Shown piece by piece: positions 1 to 7,148 of a stretch of DNA of 64,000 bases (positions are counted from its first letter, which is position 1; each line of letters opens with the position of its first letter). The stretch spans positions 124,001 through 188,000 of the forward strand of contig CAKZPD010000034.1 of the NCBI GenBank assembly GCA_937138475.1, written 5' to 3'. A program made the position numbers and the translations under genes. This DNA comes from an uncultured Sulfitobacter sp. (GTDB lineage: Bacteria; Pseudomonadota; Alphaproteobacteria; Rhodobacterales; Rhodobacteraceae). The notes under the pieces are model-generated. The model made no database searches. It was given only the letters and a program-made list of their open reading frames with translations, and was not told the DNA's origin.

Positions 1-1
1 C

Positions 2-322
2 GAAAAACCGCCCGTGGATAAGGCCCCGTCCAATTTGGCCGTGATCGGGCGATATATCCTATCGCCAGATGTGCTGTGCAACCTTAACAAGATCAAATCT
101 GGCGCCGGAGGTGAAATCCAGCTGACCGATGCCATCGCAGCCGAAATTGCGCAAAATCGCGGGGTTTATGGCTATCGCTTTCGTGGGCAGCGCTTTGATT
201 GCGGCTCCAAATCTGGATTTTTACAGGCCACGGTCGCGTTTGGCCTTGCACGCGAAGATCTGCGGGACGATCTTTCCAAATACTTGCGGGATATCGTTCA
301 CATGGATCAGGCGGCAGAGTGA
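2..322 (+). CDS. galU: UTP-glucose-1-phosphate uridylyltransferase, C-terminal part
   Basis: Cut by the left window edge; only the last 106 residues are visible. The family makes UDP-glucose from UTP and glucose-1-phosphate in the cytoplasm, the precursor for LPS and exopolysaccharide sugars. The visible part carries the typical GalU tail: an IGRYILSPDV segment, then GGEIQLTDAIA, then a YGYRFRGQRFDCGSKSGFL stretch. The stop codon overlaps the GTG start of galE by four bases (GTGA), so the two are translationally coupled. UDP-glucose made here is the substrate of the next enzyme. The call is firm although the nucleotide-binding half lies outside the window. Confidence 0.93.
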   Translation, partial: EKPPVDKAPSNLAVIGRYILSPDVLCNLNKIKSGAGGEIQLTDAIAAEIAQNRGVYGYRFRGQRFDCGSKSGFLQATVAFGLAREDLRDDLSKYLRDIVHMDQAAE

Positions 323-1314
323 CATCAGAAAACCGACACGTTCTTGTCACCGGCGGCGCAGGGTATATCGGGTCGCATGCCTGTCAGGCCCTTGCGCGCG
401 CCGGGTATACCCCTGTGACCTATGACAATCTTGTCACCGGCTGGAAAGAGGCGGTGAAATACGGGCCTTTTGAACAAGGCGATTTACGCGACAGGGCGCG
501 GCTGGATGCGGTTTTCACCCGCTATTGCCCGGTTGCTGTGCTGCATTTCGCCGCCCTCAGCCAGGTCGGGGAAAGCATAAGCAGCCCCGGCATTTATTGG
601 GATAATAACGTCAACGGATCGCTGACCCTGCTTGAGGCCGCCGCAGCTGCCGAATGCCGGAACATCGTCTTTTCATCGACCTGCGCCACCTATGGCGATC
701 AAGACAATGTGGTTCTGACAGAAACCTGCCCCCAGGCCCCGATCAACGCCTATGGGGCGTCAAAGCGCGCAATCGAGGATATGCTGCGTGATTTTGAAAC
801 CGCCTATGGGCTGCGGCATGTGATCTTTCGCTATTTCAACGTGGCGGGCGCCGACCCTGATGCCCAGATCGGTGAATTTCACCGCCCGGAAACCCACCTG
901 ATCCCATTGATGCTTGAGGTCGCAGCAGGCCAGCGCGACGCCCTGACCGTGTTTGGCGACGACTATGATACCGCTGACGGCACTTGCATTCGCGACTATG
1001 TGCATGTTTGCGATCTGGTGGACGCCCATCTGTTGGGGCTTGAATGGCTCTTGGCCGATAAACCCAGCCGCGCGTTCAACCTTGGCACAGGCAGCGGCTT
1101 TTCCGTTCGCGAAGTCATCGACCAGGGCGCGCGGGTCACCGGCCGCACGGTGCCGTTCACGATGGGCGCCCGCCGCGCCGGTGATTGCACGAAACTGGTA
1201 TCAGGTTCTTCGCGCGCCATGTCCGAACTGGGCTGGGAGCCAAAACGATCCAGCCTGACAACCATGATCAAAGACGCATGGAACTGGCACCAAACAGGCA
1301 GCTATCGCGCCTAG
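319..1314 (+). CDS. galE: UDP-glucose 4-epimerase
   Basis: Interconverts UDP-glucose and UDP-galactose with bound NAD; cytoplasmic, extended SDR family. The 331-residue protein has the Rossmann motif GGAGYIG at residues 12-18, the SST motif at 119-121 and the catalytic Tyr145/Lys149 pair in NAYGASK. I chose the GTG at 319 because it overlaps the galU stop by four bases and lies just before the Rossmann strand; the frame stays open further upstream, but only antisense to family expectations and inside galU. Its stop is one base from the converging ptsN stop. Length matches the family. Other UDP-hexose epimerases are possible, but linkage to galU supports galE. Confidence 0.93.
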   Translation: MTSENRHVLVTGGAGYIGSHACQALARAGYTPVTYDNLVTGWKEAVKYGPFEQGDLRDRARLDAVFTRYCPVAVLHFAALSQVGESISSPGIYWDNNVNGSLTLLEAAAAAECRNIVFSSTCATYGDQDNVVLTETCPQAPINAYGASKRAIEDMLRDFETAYGLRHVIFRYFNVAGADPDAQIGEFHRPETHLIPLMLEVAAGQRDALTVFGDDYDTADGTCIRDYVHVCDLVDAHLLGLEWLLADKPSRAFNLGTGSGFSVREVIDQGARVTGRTVPFTMGARRAGDCTKLVSGSSRAMSELGWEPKRSSLTTMIKDAWNWHQTGSYRA

Positions 1315-1315
1315 G

Positions 1316-1780
1316 TCATGCCGCCTGCTCGGTCTCGGCCGAAGTCAGGATGGTATACAGCGTCAACGGATTTGGATTGGCCCGCAGTTTGGCACAGATC
1401 GACGAATCGCGCAGTGTCCGCGACACCAACGCCAGCGCTTTCAGGTGCTCGACCCCGGCATCCAACGGTGCAAACAGCGCAAAGGCGATATCAACCGGCT
1501 GTTTGTCCACCGATCCAAAATCAATCGGTTTATCCAGCAGCACACAGGCGCCAACCACATTGTCCAAACCATCAAGCCGCGCGTGCGGCAAGGCAACCCC
1601 ATGGCCCACGCCGGTGGGGCCAAGGGTTTCACGTTCCAAAAGCGCATCCACCACATCGGAAGCAGGCAGACCATAGGCCTGCTCTGCCACTTCGCCGATA
1701 TCATGAAACAGACGTTTCTTGCTTGAGGCCGAGATGATAACCTTTACCGCCTCGGGCTTGAGAAGCTTTGCAAATTCCAT
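1316..1780 (-). CDS. ptsN: PTS IIA-like nitrogen regulatory protein PtsN
   Basis: EIIA-Ntr is the terminal phosphoacceptor of the nitrogen PTS and controls potassium transport, carbon and nitrogen balance through protein contacts. The 154-residue product starts MEFAKLLKPEAV, the usual beginning, and has the active-site histidine in GVALPHA. A longer frame exists upstream, but the extra 15 residues do not fit the family. It lies just downstream of hpf, the classic arrangement in alphaproteobacteria and many gammaproteobacteria. In many of those genomes rpoN lies upstream of hpf; here it is absent. Last gene of the minus-strand block that begins with rnd. Confidence 0.94.
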   Translation of the reverse strand: MEFAKLLKPEAVKVIISASSKKRLFHDIGEVAEQAYGLPASDVVDALLERETLGPTGVGHGVALPHARLDGLDNVVGACVLLDKPIDFGSVDKQPVDIAFALFAPLDAGVEHLKALALVSRTLRDSSICAKLRANPNPLTLYTILTSAETEQAA

Positions 1781-1806
1781 GATCTTGGTGCTCTTTCGGT
1801 CGCCGC

Positions 1807-2373
1807 TTACTGAGGGTCGATCCATCCGATGTTGCCGTCATCGCGGCGGTATACAACGTTCAGACCGGCTTTGCCTTCATTTCTAAATATCAAAAGCGGC
1901 GCGCCCGCCAGTTCCATCTGCATCACCGCTTCTCCGACGGACAAAGATGGGATTTTGGTTTCCATCTCGGCGACGATGATCGGTTGCAGCGTATCTGGCT
2001 CTTGCGTGTCCGCTTCGGCTTCTGAGGCGAGGATATAAGAGGCCGCGCCAAAGATTTCAACCGGCTCTACGCGATCTTTGTGGTGATCTTTCAATCGCCG
2101 TTTGTATCGGCGCAGCTGTTTTTCCATTTTCTCGCAGCAGGCATCAAAGGCCGCATAAATTTCGGTCTCGTGCGCCTTGGCCTGCGCGGTCAGCCCGGTC
2201 GACAGATGAACCGTCGCTTCGCATACATATTCATGCGCAGACTTGGAGAAAACAACAGAAGCATCCGTCGGGCGCTGTGCGTATTTTGACACCGCTTCGC
2301 CCAGCTCTGTTTTGACATGCGTTTGAAGAGCTTCCCCAATGTCGATCTGCTTGCCGCTGATTTGGTACCGCAT
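1807..2373 (-). CDS. hpf: Ribosome hibernation promoting factor, long form
   Basis: Binds the 30S decoding region in stationary phase; the long form drives direct formation of 100S ribosome dimers. The 188-residue product has an N-terminal RaiA/YfiA-like domain (about residues 1-105, MRYQISGKQIDIG onward), a charged linker and the C-terminal dimerisation domain (about 130-188, with VYRRDDGNIGWIDPQ at the end). The ATG at 2373 is preceded by a strong AAGGAG site. The frame remains open upstream by chance for 65 codons. It is 26 bases upstream of ptsN. A 463-bp gap separates it from lptB, so it probably has its own promoter. Confidence 0.93.
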   Translation of the reverse strand: MRYQISGKQIDIGEALQTHVKTELGEAVSKYAQRPTDASVVFSKSAHEYVCEATVHLSTGLTAQAKAHETEIYAAFDACCEKMEKQLRRYKRRLKDHHKDRVEPVEIFGAASYILASEAEADTQEPDTLQPIIVAEMETKIPSLSVGEAVMQMELAGAPLLIFRNEGKAGLNVVYRRDDGNIGWIDPQ

Positions 2374-2836
2374 ATTTTCTCCTTGTATTATTATTTCACG
2401 ACACCGGGCGCCCCGGAAAAATGGGTAAACGGTGCAGCGATTATCGAAAGAATGGCATCCCCTCAGGTTGTTGTTCTTCGGGCCTTGGCGATTGGGCCGA
2501 TGCGTAAAGAACTTGGAACGGGTGCGTTGCCATAGCCCAATGAGTCCCGAAAAACGCAGCGCTGTCAATTGAAAGCCGCATAAAAATCTTGAGAACTACT
2601 TTAAGATTTCCTTGCGCCGCTGCCGCGCCCCGGCGGCCAATTCAGCCGCACACCCAAGGGCCAAACAGTCGGCGACATTTGCCCCTGTGTCCCACGGTGA
2701 TCCAGTGGCGTGCCCGCCACCCACGCGCCAACCGACATTGGCTTAGCGCATTGAAATTAAAAGAATTATTCTATCAGTTCGCCCATTGTCACATCGCCCG
2801 ATACGCCTGAAAAGCCGCATCAGTGTGCCAGACCGG
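2374..2836. other. 463-bp non-coding gap between lptB and hpf
   Basis: No convincing gene. On the minus strand I see a TTGACA hexamer (plus-strand 2563-2568) that could be a -35 for hpf, without a clear -10. An imperfect hairpin (7-bp arms at 2584-2590 and 2603-2609) could end transcription from lptB. In related genomes rpoN often lies at this place; nothing resembling sigma-54 is present. Confidence 0.4.
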
Positions 2837-3592
2837 TCACGAAATCCGAAAGTTCTCGCCCAGATAAACGCGGCGCACATTGTGGTTTTGCACAACCTCT
2901 TGCGGTGTGCCGGACATCAGAACCTGACCTTCGTGCAAAATATAGGCCCTGTCGACAATTTCCAATGTTTCCCGAACGTTATGGTCGGTGATCAAGACCC
3001 CGATACCGCGCTTTTTCAAATCGGCAACAAGATGCCGAATATCCCCAACCGAGATCGGATCAACGCCGGCAAAGGGCTCATCCAGCAACAAATACTTGGG
3101 GTTGGCTGCTAGACAGCGGGCAATCTCGACGCGGCGGCGTTCCCCGCCCGACAGCGCCATGGCAGGGGCGCGGCGCAGGTGCTCGATCGAGAACTCAGAC
3201 AAGAGCTCCTCCAGCTTTTCGCGGCGCTTGTGGCGATCTGGTTCAGCAATATCCAGCACGGCCAGAATGTTGTCCTGGACGGACAGCCCGCGAAAGATGC
3301 TCATCTCTTGTGGTAAATAGCCGATGCCAAGTTGCGCGCGGCGATACATCGGCAGGGTCGTCACATCCTGCCCATCAAGGCGCACCTGTCCACCCTCGGG
3401 CAGAACCAGCCCCGCAACCGCGTAAAAGGTCGTTGTTTTGCCCGACCCGTTCGGCCCCAACAGGGCCACGACCTCTCCGCGTTCAAGATGCATTGAAAAA
3501 TCGCGGATGACCGTCTTTTTGCGATAGGACTTGCGCAGATGATCTATGCGCAGCCCGGCATCGCCGCTGTGCAGCTCAAGCGGCGCGGTCAT
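2837..3592 (-). CDS. lptB: LPS export ABC transporter ATP-binding protein LptB
   Basis: ATPase of the LptB2FGC complex that extracts lipopolysaccharide from the inner membrane and pushes it along the Lpt bridge. The 251-residue protein has Walker A GPNGSGKTT near residue 47, the signature ALSGGERRR near 148 and Walker B YLLLDEPFAGVDP. The GIGYLPQEMSIFRGL Q-loop region is typical of LptB rather than amino-acid transporters. It starts 40 bases after lptA; the ribosome binding site is weak and I found no better start upstream. lptF and lptG are not in the window. Confidence 0.94.
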   Translation of the reverse strand: MTAPLELHSGDAGLRIDHLRKSYRKKTVIRDFSMHLERGEVVALLGPNGSGKTTTFYAVAGLVLPEGGQVRLDGQDVTTLPMYRRAQLGIGYLPQEMSIFRGLSVQDNILAVLDIAEPDRHKRREKLEELLSEFSIEHLRRAPAMALSGGERRRVEIARCLAANPKYLLLDEPFAGVDPISVGDIRHLVADLKKRGIGVLITDHNVRETLEIVDRAYILHEGQVLMSGTPQEVVQNHNVRRVYLGENFRIS

Positions 3593-3632
3593 GTTGCACG
3601 CGGCGCATAATTGCGGATCAACGGCCTGTGCA

Positions 3633-4124
3633 TCAATCCTGTCCGCCTGAAAGGGTGGTCTTTACCCCGCCTGACAGCTCGGCCGTGCCATCGGTCAGGC
3701 GAATCGTCATGGCCTGCGCGCTGATCGTCACCGGGCCTTGCGAAAACACCACGCTGCCTGACAGGTCGATCTGACCGCTGTCGATGTCATAAATGGCGGT
3801 TTCTGCGGTGGCCTGATCTGGCCCAGACCTTAGGGTGATGCCCTTGCTGGCCTCAAGCCGGGCAATACCATCGGCAGAGGCGCGATAGATCACCAAGACC
3901 GCCCCCGCCATCAGCTGCATTTCCCCCTGCGAGATGGCAACATTTCCATCGAAGACCGCCGTGCCGTCGGTTTGATTGACCCGCAGCGCATCTGCCGTCA
4001 GTTCAACCGGCAGGCCAGTGTCCTGCGGTGCGGCGCCAAAGGCGACCTGCGTGCTTTGCCCGACGACCGGCGCAGCAACAAGCGCCAAGACCAAAGACAC
4101 CCATATGGAACGGATCATTTTCAC
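3633..4124 (-). CDS. lptA: LPS transport periplasmic protein LptA
   Basis: Forms the periplasmic bridge that carries LPS from LptC to LptD. The 163-residue product begins with a signal peptide (hydrophobic residues about 6-22, likely cut after VVG-Q or nearby) followed by an OstA/LptA beta-jellyroll: the repeats VELTADALRVNQTDGTAVFDG and LSGSVVFSQ are typical. It lies between lptC (3-base gap) and lptB. Sequence conservation of LptA is low, so the position in the operon carries part of the call. Confidence 0.9.
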   Translation of the reverse strand: MKMIRSIWVSLVLALVAAPVVGQSTQVAFGAAPQDTGLPVELTADALRVNQTDGTAVFDGNVAISQGEMQLMAGAVLVIYRASADGIARLEASKGITLRSGPDQATAETAIYDIDSGQIDLSGSVVFSQGPVTISAQAMTIRLTDGTAELSGGVKTTLSGGQD

Positions 4125-4127
4125 ACG

Positions 4128-4736
4128 CTAATCTTTCACCTGTTTGGGTCGATATAGCAGCTTTACACCCTTTGAGAACAGCAATTGCGCCGCTGCGCCA
4201 TCTGGCGCCGAGTGTATCCGCATTGCGCCCGCCGTCAAATGCCCGCCCGGTGTGCGCGCCGTTATCTTGCCCGGCGATATGATATCAACCCGCGACACCC
4301 GCCCAGTAATGCGTTTGCTGGTAATGTCATAGCCAGATGATGTGTTGATGATTACATCCCCCGACAACACGATCTGATCCTTGGCCAGATCAAAGGCCGC
4401 TTCTTTTGCCAACAACGCCAACCGGGTGCCTTCGACCATGTTGACGCGCAATCGCACATCAACCGCTTGGTTGACCCCAACGCGGCCCGCCGGCGTGGTC
4501 AGCCGTTCGGCTTGGAAGGTGATCTCGTCCCCGTGGGGGGTGGTGCCGGAAAAGAATGGCCCTGTCACCTGTTGATCGCGCAGCCGCGCCTGAACATCCA
4601 CATCGGCAAAGGGGATACGGGCGGCCTGATTGGCGCTGCGCGACAACAGGAACAGGGTCGACAATAGCGCCAGCGCCGCCAGCGGCAATCCCACCTTTAG
4701 CCAGGAAATCAATCTGGAATGGCGGTCCACCTGCAT
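4128..4736 (-). CDS. lptC: LPS export membrane-anchored protein LptC
   Basis: Bitopic inner membrane protein that receives LPS from LptFG and hands it to LptA. The 202-residue product has one N-terminal membrane segment (about residues 11-31, WLKVGLPLAALALL...) and a periplasmic LptC/DUF1239-like beta-rich domain. It is placed 6 bases after kdsD and 3 bases before lptA, consistent with one operon for Kdo synthesis and LPS export. Confidence 0.88.
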   Translation of the reverse strand: MQVDRHSRLISWLKVGLPLAALALLSTLFLLSRSANQAARIPFADVDVQARLRDQQVTGPFFSGTTPHGDEITFQAERLTTPAGRVGVNQAVDVRLRVNMVEGTRLALLAKEAAFDLAKDQIVLSGDVIINTSSGYDITSKRITGRVSRVDIISPGKITARTPGGHLTAGAMRIHSAPDGAAAQLLFSKGVKLLYRPKQVKD

Positions 4737-4742
4737 ATCGGG

Positions 4743-5702
4743 CTATCCCAGCCCGACCCGCAGACAATCATGGATATGGATCAATCCAGAAGGCGCCGCC
4801 CCCGCGCCATCCACCACAAAAAGACAGGTGATCTTGCGCGCGTTCATGATCCCCACCGCTTGCTGGGCCAGGGCATCGCTTTGGATGGTGGTTGGCGCGG
4901 CGGTCATGACATCGGCGGCCTTATGCGACAGCAGCCCATCCATGTGACGCCGCAAATCGCCATCGGTGATGATCCCCACCAAAGCGCCGGCTGCATCCAC
5001 GACACCTGCGACGCCAAAACCCTTTTGGCTGATTTCGATCAACGCATCGGGCATCGGGGTCTGGGCCTGCACCAGGGGCAAGGCGGCCCCGTGGTGCATC
5101 AGATCGCCAACCCGGCTCAGCTGGGCGCCCAGTTTGCCGCCCGGATGAAATTCGCGAAAATGCTCGGGGGTAAAGGCGCGGTGCTCCATCAGGGCCACGG
5201 CGATGGCATCGCCCAGCGCCAGCGTCATCGTTGTGGACGAAGTCGGAACCACCCCGGTGCCACAGGCCTCTTCGGCGCGGGGCAAAACCAGCGCCACATC
5301 CGATTGACGCAGCAGCGTGCTGTCTTCGCGGCTGGCCACCCCGATCATCGGGATGCCAAAACGGCGCGTATAGGCAATGACATCTGCCAGCTCAGGCGTT
5401 TCGCCTGAATTGGACAACACGATCACCACATCCCCCACGCCCATCATTCCCAAATCGCCGTGGCTTGCCTCGGCGGGGTGGACAAAATGCGCCGGCGTCC
5501 CGGTCGAGGCCAGCGTCGCCGCGATCTTGCGCGCGATATGCCCCGATTTTCCCATGCCGCAAACAATGATCCGCCCCTTGGCGTTGATCAGCAGCTCAAT
5601 CGCGCGATCAAAGCGCGCATCAAGGCTGTTGCCCAGCGCGGCAAGTGCGTCTGTTTCAATGCGAATGACCCGGCGGGCTGTTTCCAAAAAGCTGCGGGTC
5701 AT
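4743..5702 (-). CDS. kdsD: Arabinose-5-phosphate isomerase (KpsF/GutQ family)
   Basis: Converts ribulose-5-phosphate to arabinose-5-phosphate, the first step of Kdo synthesis for LPS. The 319-residue protein has an N-terminal SIS sugar-isomerase domain (about 30-180, including GMGKSGHIARKIAATLAS and SNSGETPEL) followed by two CBS domains (about 205-319). Its ATG overlaps the rnd stop by four bases (ATGA). Linkage with lptCAB supports a role in LPS supply rather than in glucitol use. Confidence 0.93.
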   Translation of the reverse strand: MTRSFLETARRVIRIETDALAALGNSLDARFDRAIELLINAKGRIIVCGMGKSGHIARKIAATLASTGTPAHFVHPAEASHGDLGMMGVGDVVIVLSNSGETPELADVIAYTRRFGIPMIGVASREDSTLLRQSDVALVLPRAEEACGTGVVPTSSTTMTLALGDAIAVALMEHRAFTPEHFREFHPGGKLGAQLSRVGDLMHHGAALPLVQAQTPMPDALIEISQKGFGVAGVVDAAGALVGIITDGDLRRHMDGLLSHKAADVMTAAPTTIQSDALAQQAVGIMNARKITCLFVVDGAGAAPSGLIHIHDCLRVGLG

Positions 5703-6313
5703 GCGTGCGCAAAAATGTCGGTGTCAGGCCAGCCGGCCAGATCAAGCTTGGCGCGGGTTGGCAGAAAATCAAAGCAAGCCTGCGCAATCTCGGTTCGGCC
5801 TTCGCGGGCCAACCGCTGATCCAGCTTGGCGCGCAGTTGATGCAGATACAACACATCCGACGCCGCGTAATCAATCTGGGCTTCGGTCAGCTGCGCCGCC
5901 CCCCAATCGCTGGATTGCTGTTGCTTTGAGATATCAATCGCCAACAATTCCTGAAGCAATTTGGCAAGCCCGTGCCGGTCAGTATAGGTGCGCACCAGAC
6001 GGCTGGCGATCTTGGTGCAATAGACCGGCGCCGTCAAAGCGCCAAACGCGTGATACATCGCCGCGATATCGAACCGCCCAAAATGGAACAGCTTGAGGAC
6101 ATCCGGGTTTTCCAAAAGCGCACAGAGGTTGGGCGCCTGGCTTTGGCCCTTGGCGACCTGCACCAGATGCGCATTGCCATCGCCCCCGGACAGTTGAACC
6201 ACACACAGGCGATCACGGTGGGGGTTCAGGCCCATCGTTTCGCAGTCAATTGCCACAACGGATCCAAGATCCAGATCGTCAGGCAGGTCATTTTGATAGA
6301 GATAATTGGTCAT
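5699..6313 (-). CDS. rnd: Ribonuclease D, short single-domain form
   Basis: A 3'-5' exoribonuclease of the DEDDy family. At 204 residues it holds only the exonuclease domain; the HRDC domains of enterobacterial RNase D are missing, as is usual for this short form in Rhodobacterales. Motifs: AIDCETMGLN (Exo I, Asp and Glu), HFGRFDIAAM (Exo II Asp) and DYAASDVLYLHQL (Exo III Tyr and Asp). It is the first gene of the minus-strand block and overlaps kdsD by four bases. The link to LPS genes is positional only. Confidence 0.9.
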   Translation of the reverse strand: MTNYLYQNDLPDDLDLGSVVAIDCETMGLNPHRDRLCVVQLSGGDGNAHLVQVAKGQSQAPNLCALLENPDVLKLFHFGRFDIAAMYHAFGALTAPVYCTKIASRLVRTYTDRHGLAKLLQELLAIDISKQQQSSDWGAAQLTEAQIDYAASDVLYLHQLRAKLDQRLAREGRTEIAQACFDFLPTRAKLDLAGWPDTDIFAHA

Positions 6314-6343
6314 AGCCCCCTATACCTTGCCTTTTGCGCACTG

Positions 6344-6358
6344 AAAAGCGCCGCTTTG
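6344..6358 (-). terminator. Weak hairpin after paaX
   Basis: In the 70-bp gap between the paaX stop and the rnd start, a 5-bp AAAGC/GCTTT stem with a 3-base loop is followed by a short T run on the minus strand. It is small and could be chance. Confidence 0.3.
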
Positions 6359-6383
6359 ACGTGCCCGCCAGGGGGATTGATAT

Positions 6384-7148
6384 TCAGGCCGGAATGTCCG
6401 CCAGCGCCGGGCGCGGAAAGCGGTCAAGCAGACAATGCACCATATCCCGGCAGGCCTGTCCCTGCCAATCGGCAGGCAGCAGCCCGGCAGGCATATCAGG
6501 GTGTTTCAACACAATGCGCCGCCAATTATGCACCACCAAAGTGCGCAGCACCGCGCGCTCAAGCGGGGCAAGCGGCTCGGTCAACTGCGCCGCTGCATCC
6601 TGCAAGACACGATACAAATTGGCATAATCTTGTGCCGCGGCGTCGGGCAGCACGGCGGCCTGCACCCAAGGGGGGATGTCCTCGCCAACCAGACACAGCG
6701 CGCCATCGGGCGCCCAACCCGCCGGGCCGATAAATACACGCGGGGCGATTTCCGCAAATCCACGGGCTTGCAACGTCAGGGCCTGATCGGCATCGACAGC
6801 CGGCAAAACCACCGCCTGCCAATCAGCGGCATTTTGCGCCCGCCCATAGATCCGCCGCGCCGCAACCGCGCTTTGGCTGCGGCCCAGATCGGTCAGGCTG
6901 TGATGACTGGCGCGGCCAACCTTTTGCGACGAAATCCACCCGTCATTGCGCAACCGATGCAGCGCAACGCGCGTTGCCTCGGGGCGAATTTCCATTCCGG
7001 CCATGATCACCGACAAGGTGCGCCCTTCGATCATCTGCCCCGGCTCTTGCGCCAAGTCGCCGAACACCGTCACCAATAACGACCACACGCGCTGCCCGCC
7101 CAGCGCGCCAAATGACTGGATAACGCGGGGCAGCGGCTCAGTAAGCAT
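6384..7148 (-). CDS. paaX: PaaX family transcriptional repressor
   Basis: PaaX represses phenylacetate catabolism genes and is released by phenylacetyl-CoA. The 254-residue product has an N-terminal winged-helix region (about 10-95, with RPEATRVALHRLRNDGWISS) and the PaaX central and C-terminal domains. The start at 7148 overlaps the end of paaZ by 11 bases, so it is probably the last gene of the paa operon and autoregulated with it. Placement of the repressor at the operon end rather than upstream is less usual than in Escherichia coli. Confidence 0.88.
   Translation of the reverse strand: MLTEPLPRVIQSFGALGGQRVWSLLVTVFGDLAQEPGQMIEGRTLSVIMAGMEIRPEATRVALHRLRNDGWISSQKVGRASHHSLTDLGRSQSAVAARRIYGRAQNAADWQAVVLPAVDADQALTLQARGFAEIAPRVFIGPAGWAPDGALCLVGEDIPPWVQAAVLPDAAAQDYANLYRVLQDAAAQLTEPLAPLERAVLRTLVVHNWRRIVLKHPDMPAGLLPADWQGQACRDMVHCLLDRFPRPALADIPA

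Noticed and set aside
199-318. 40-codon upstream extension of galE
   Set aside because: It lies inside galU in another frame; the GTG at 319 overlaps the galU stop and precedes the Rossmann motif.
2563-2568. TTGACA as a firm hpf promoter
   Set aside because: No acceptable -10 at 16-18 bases, so it is mentioned only as a possibility.
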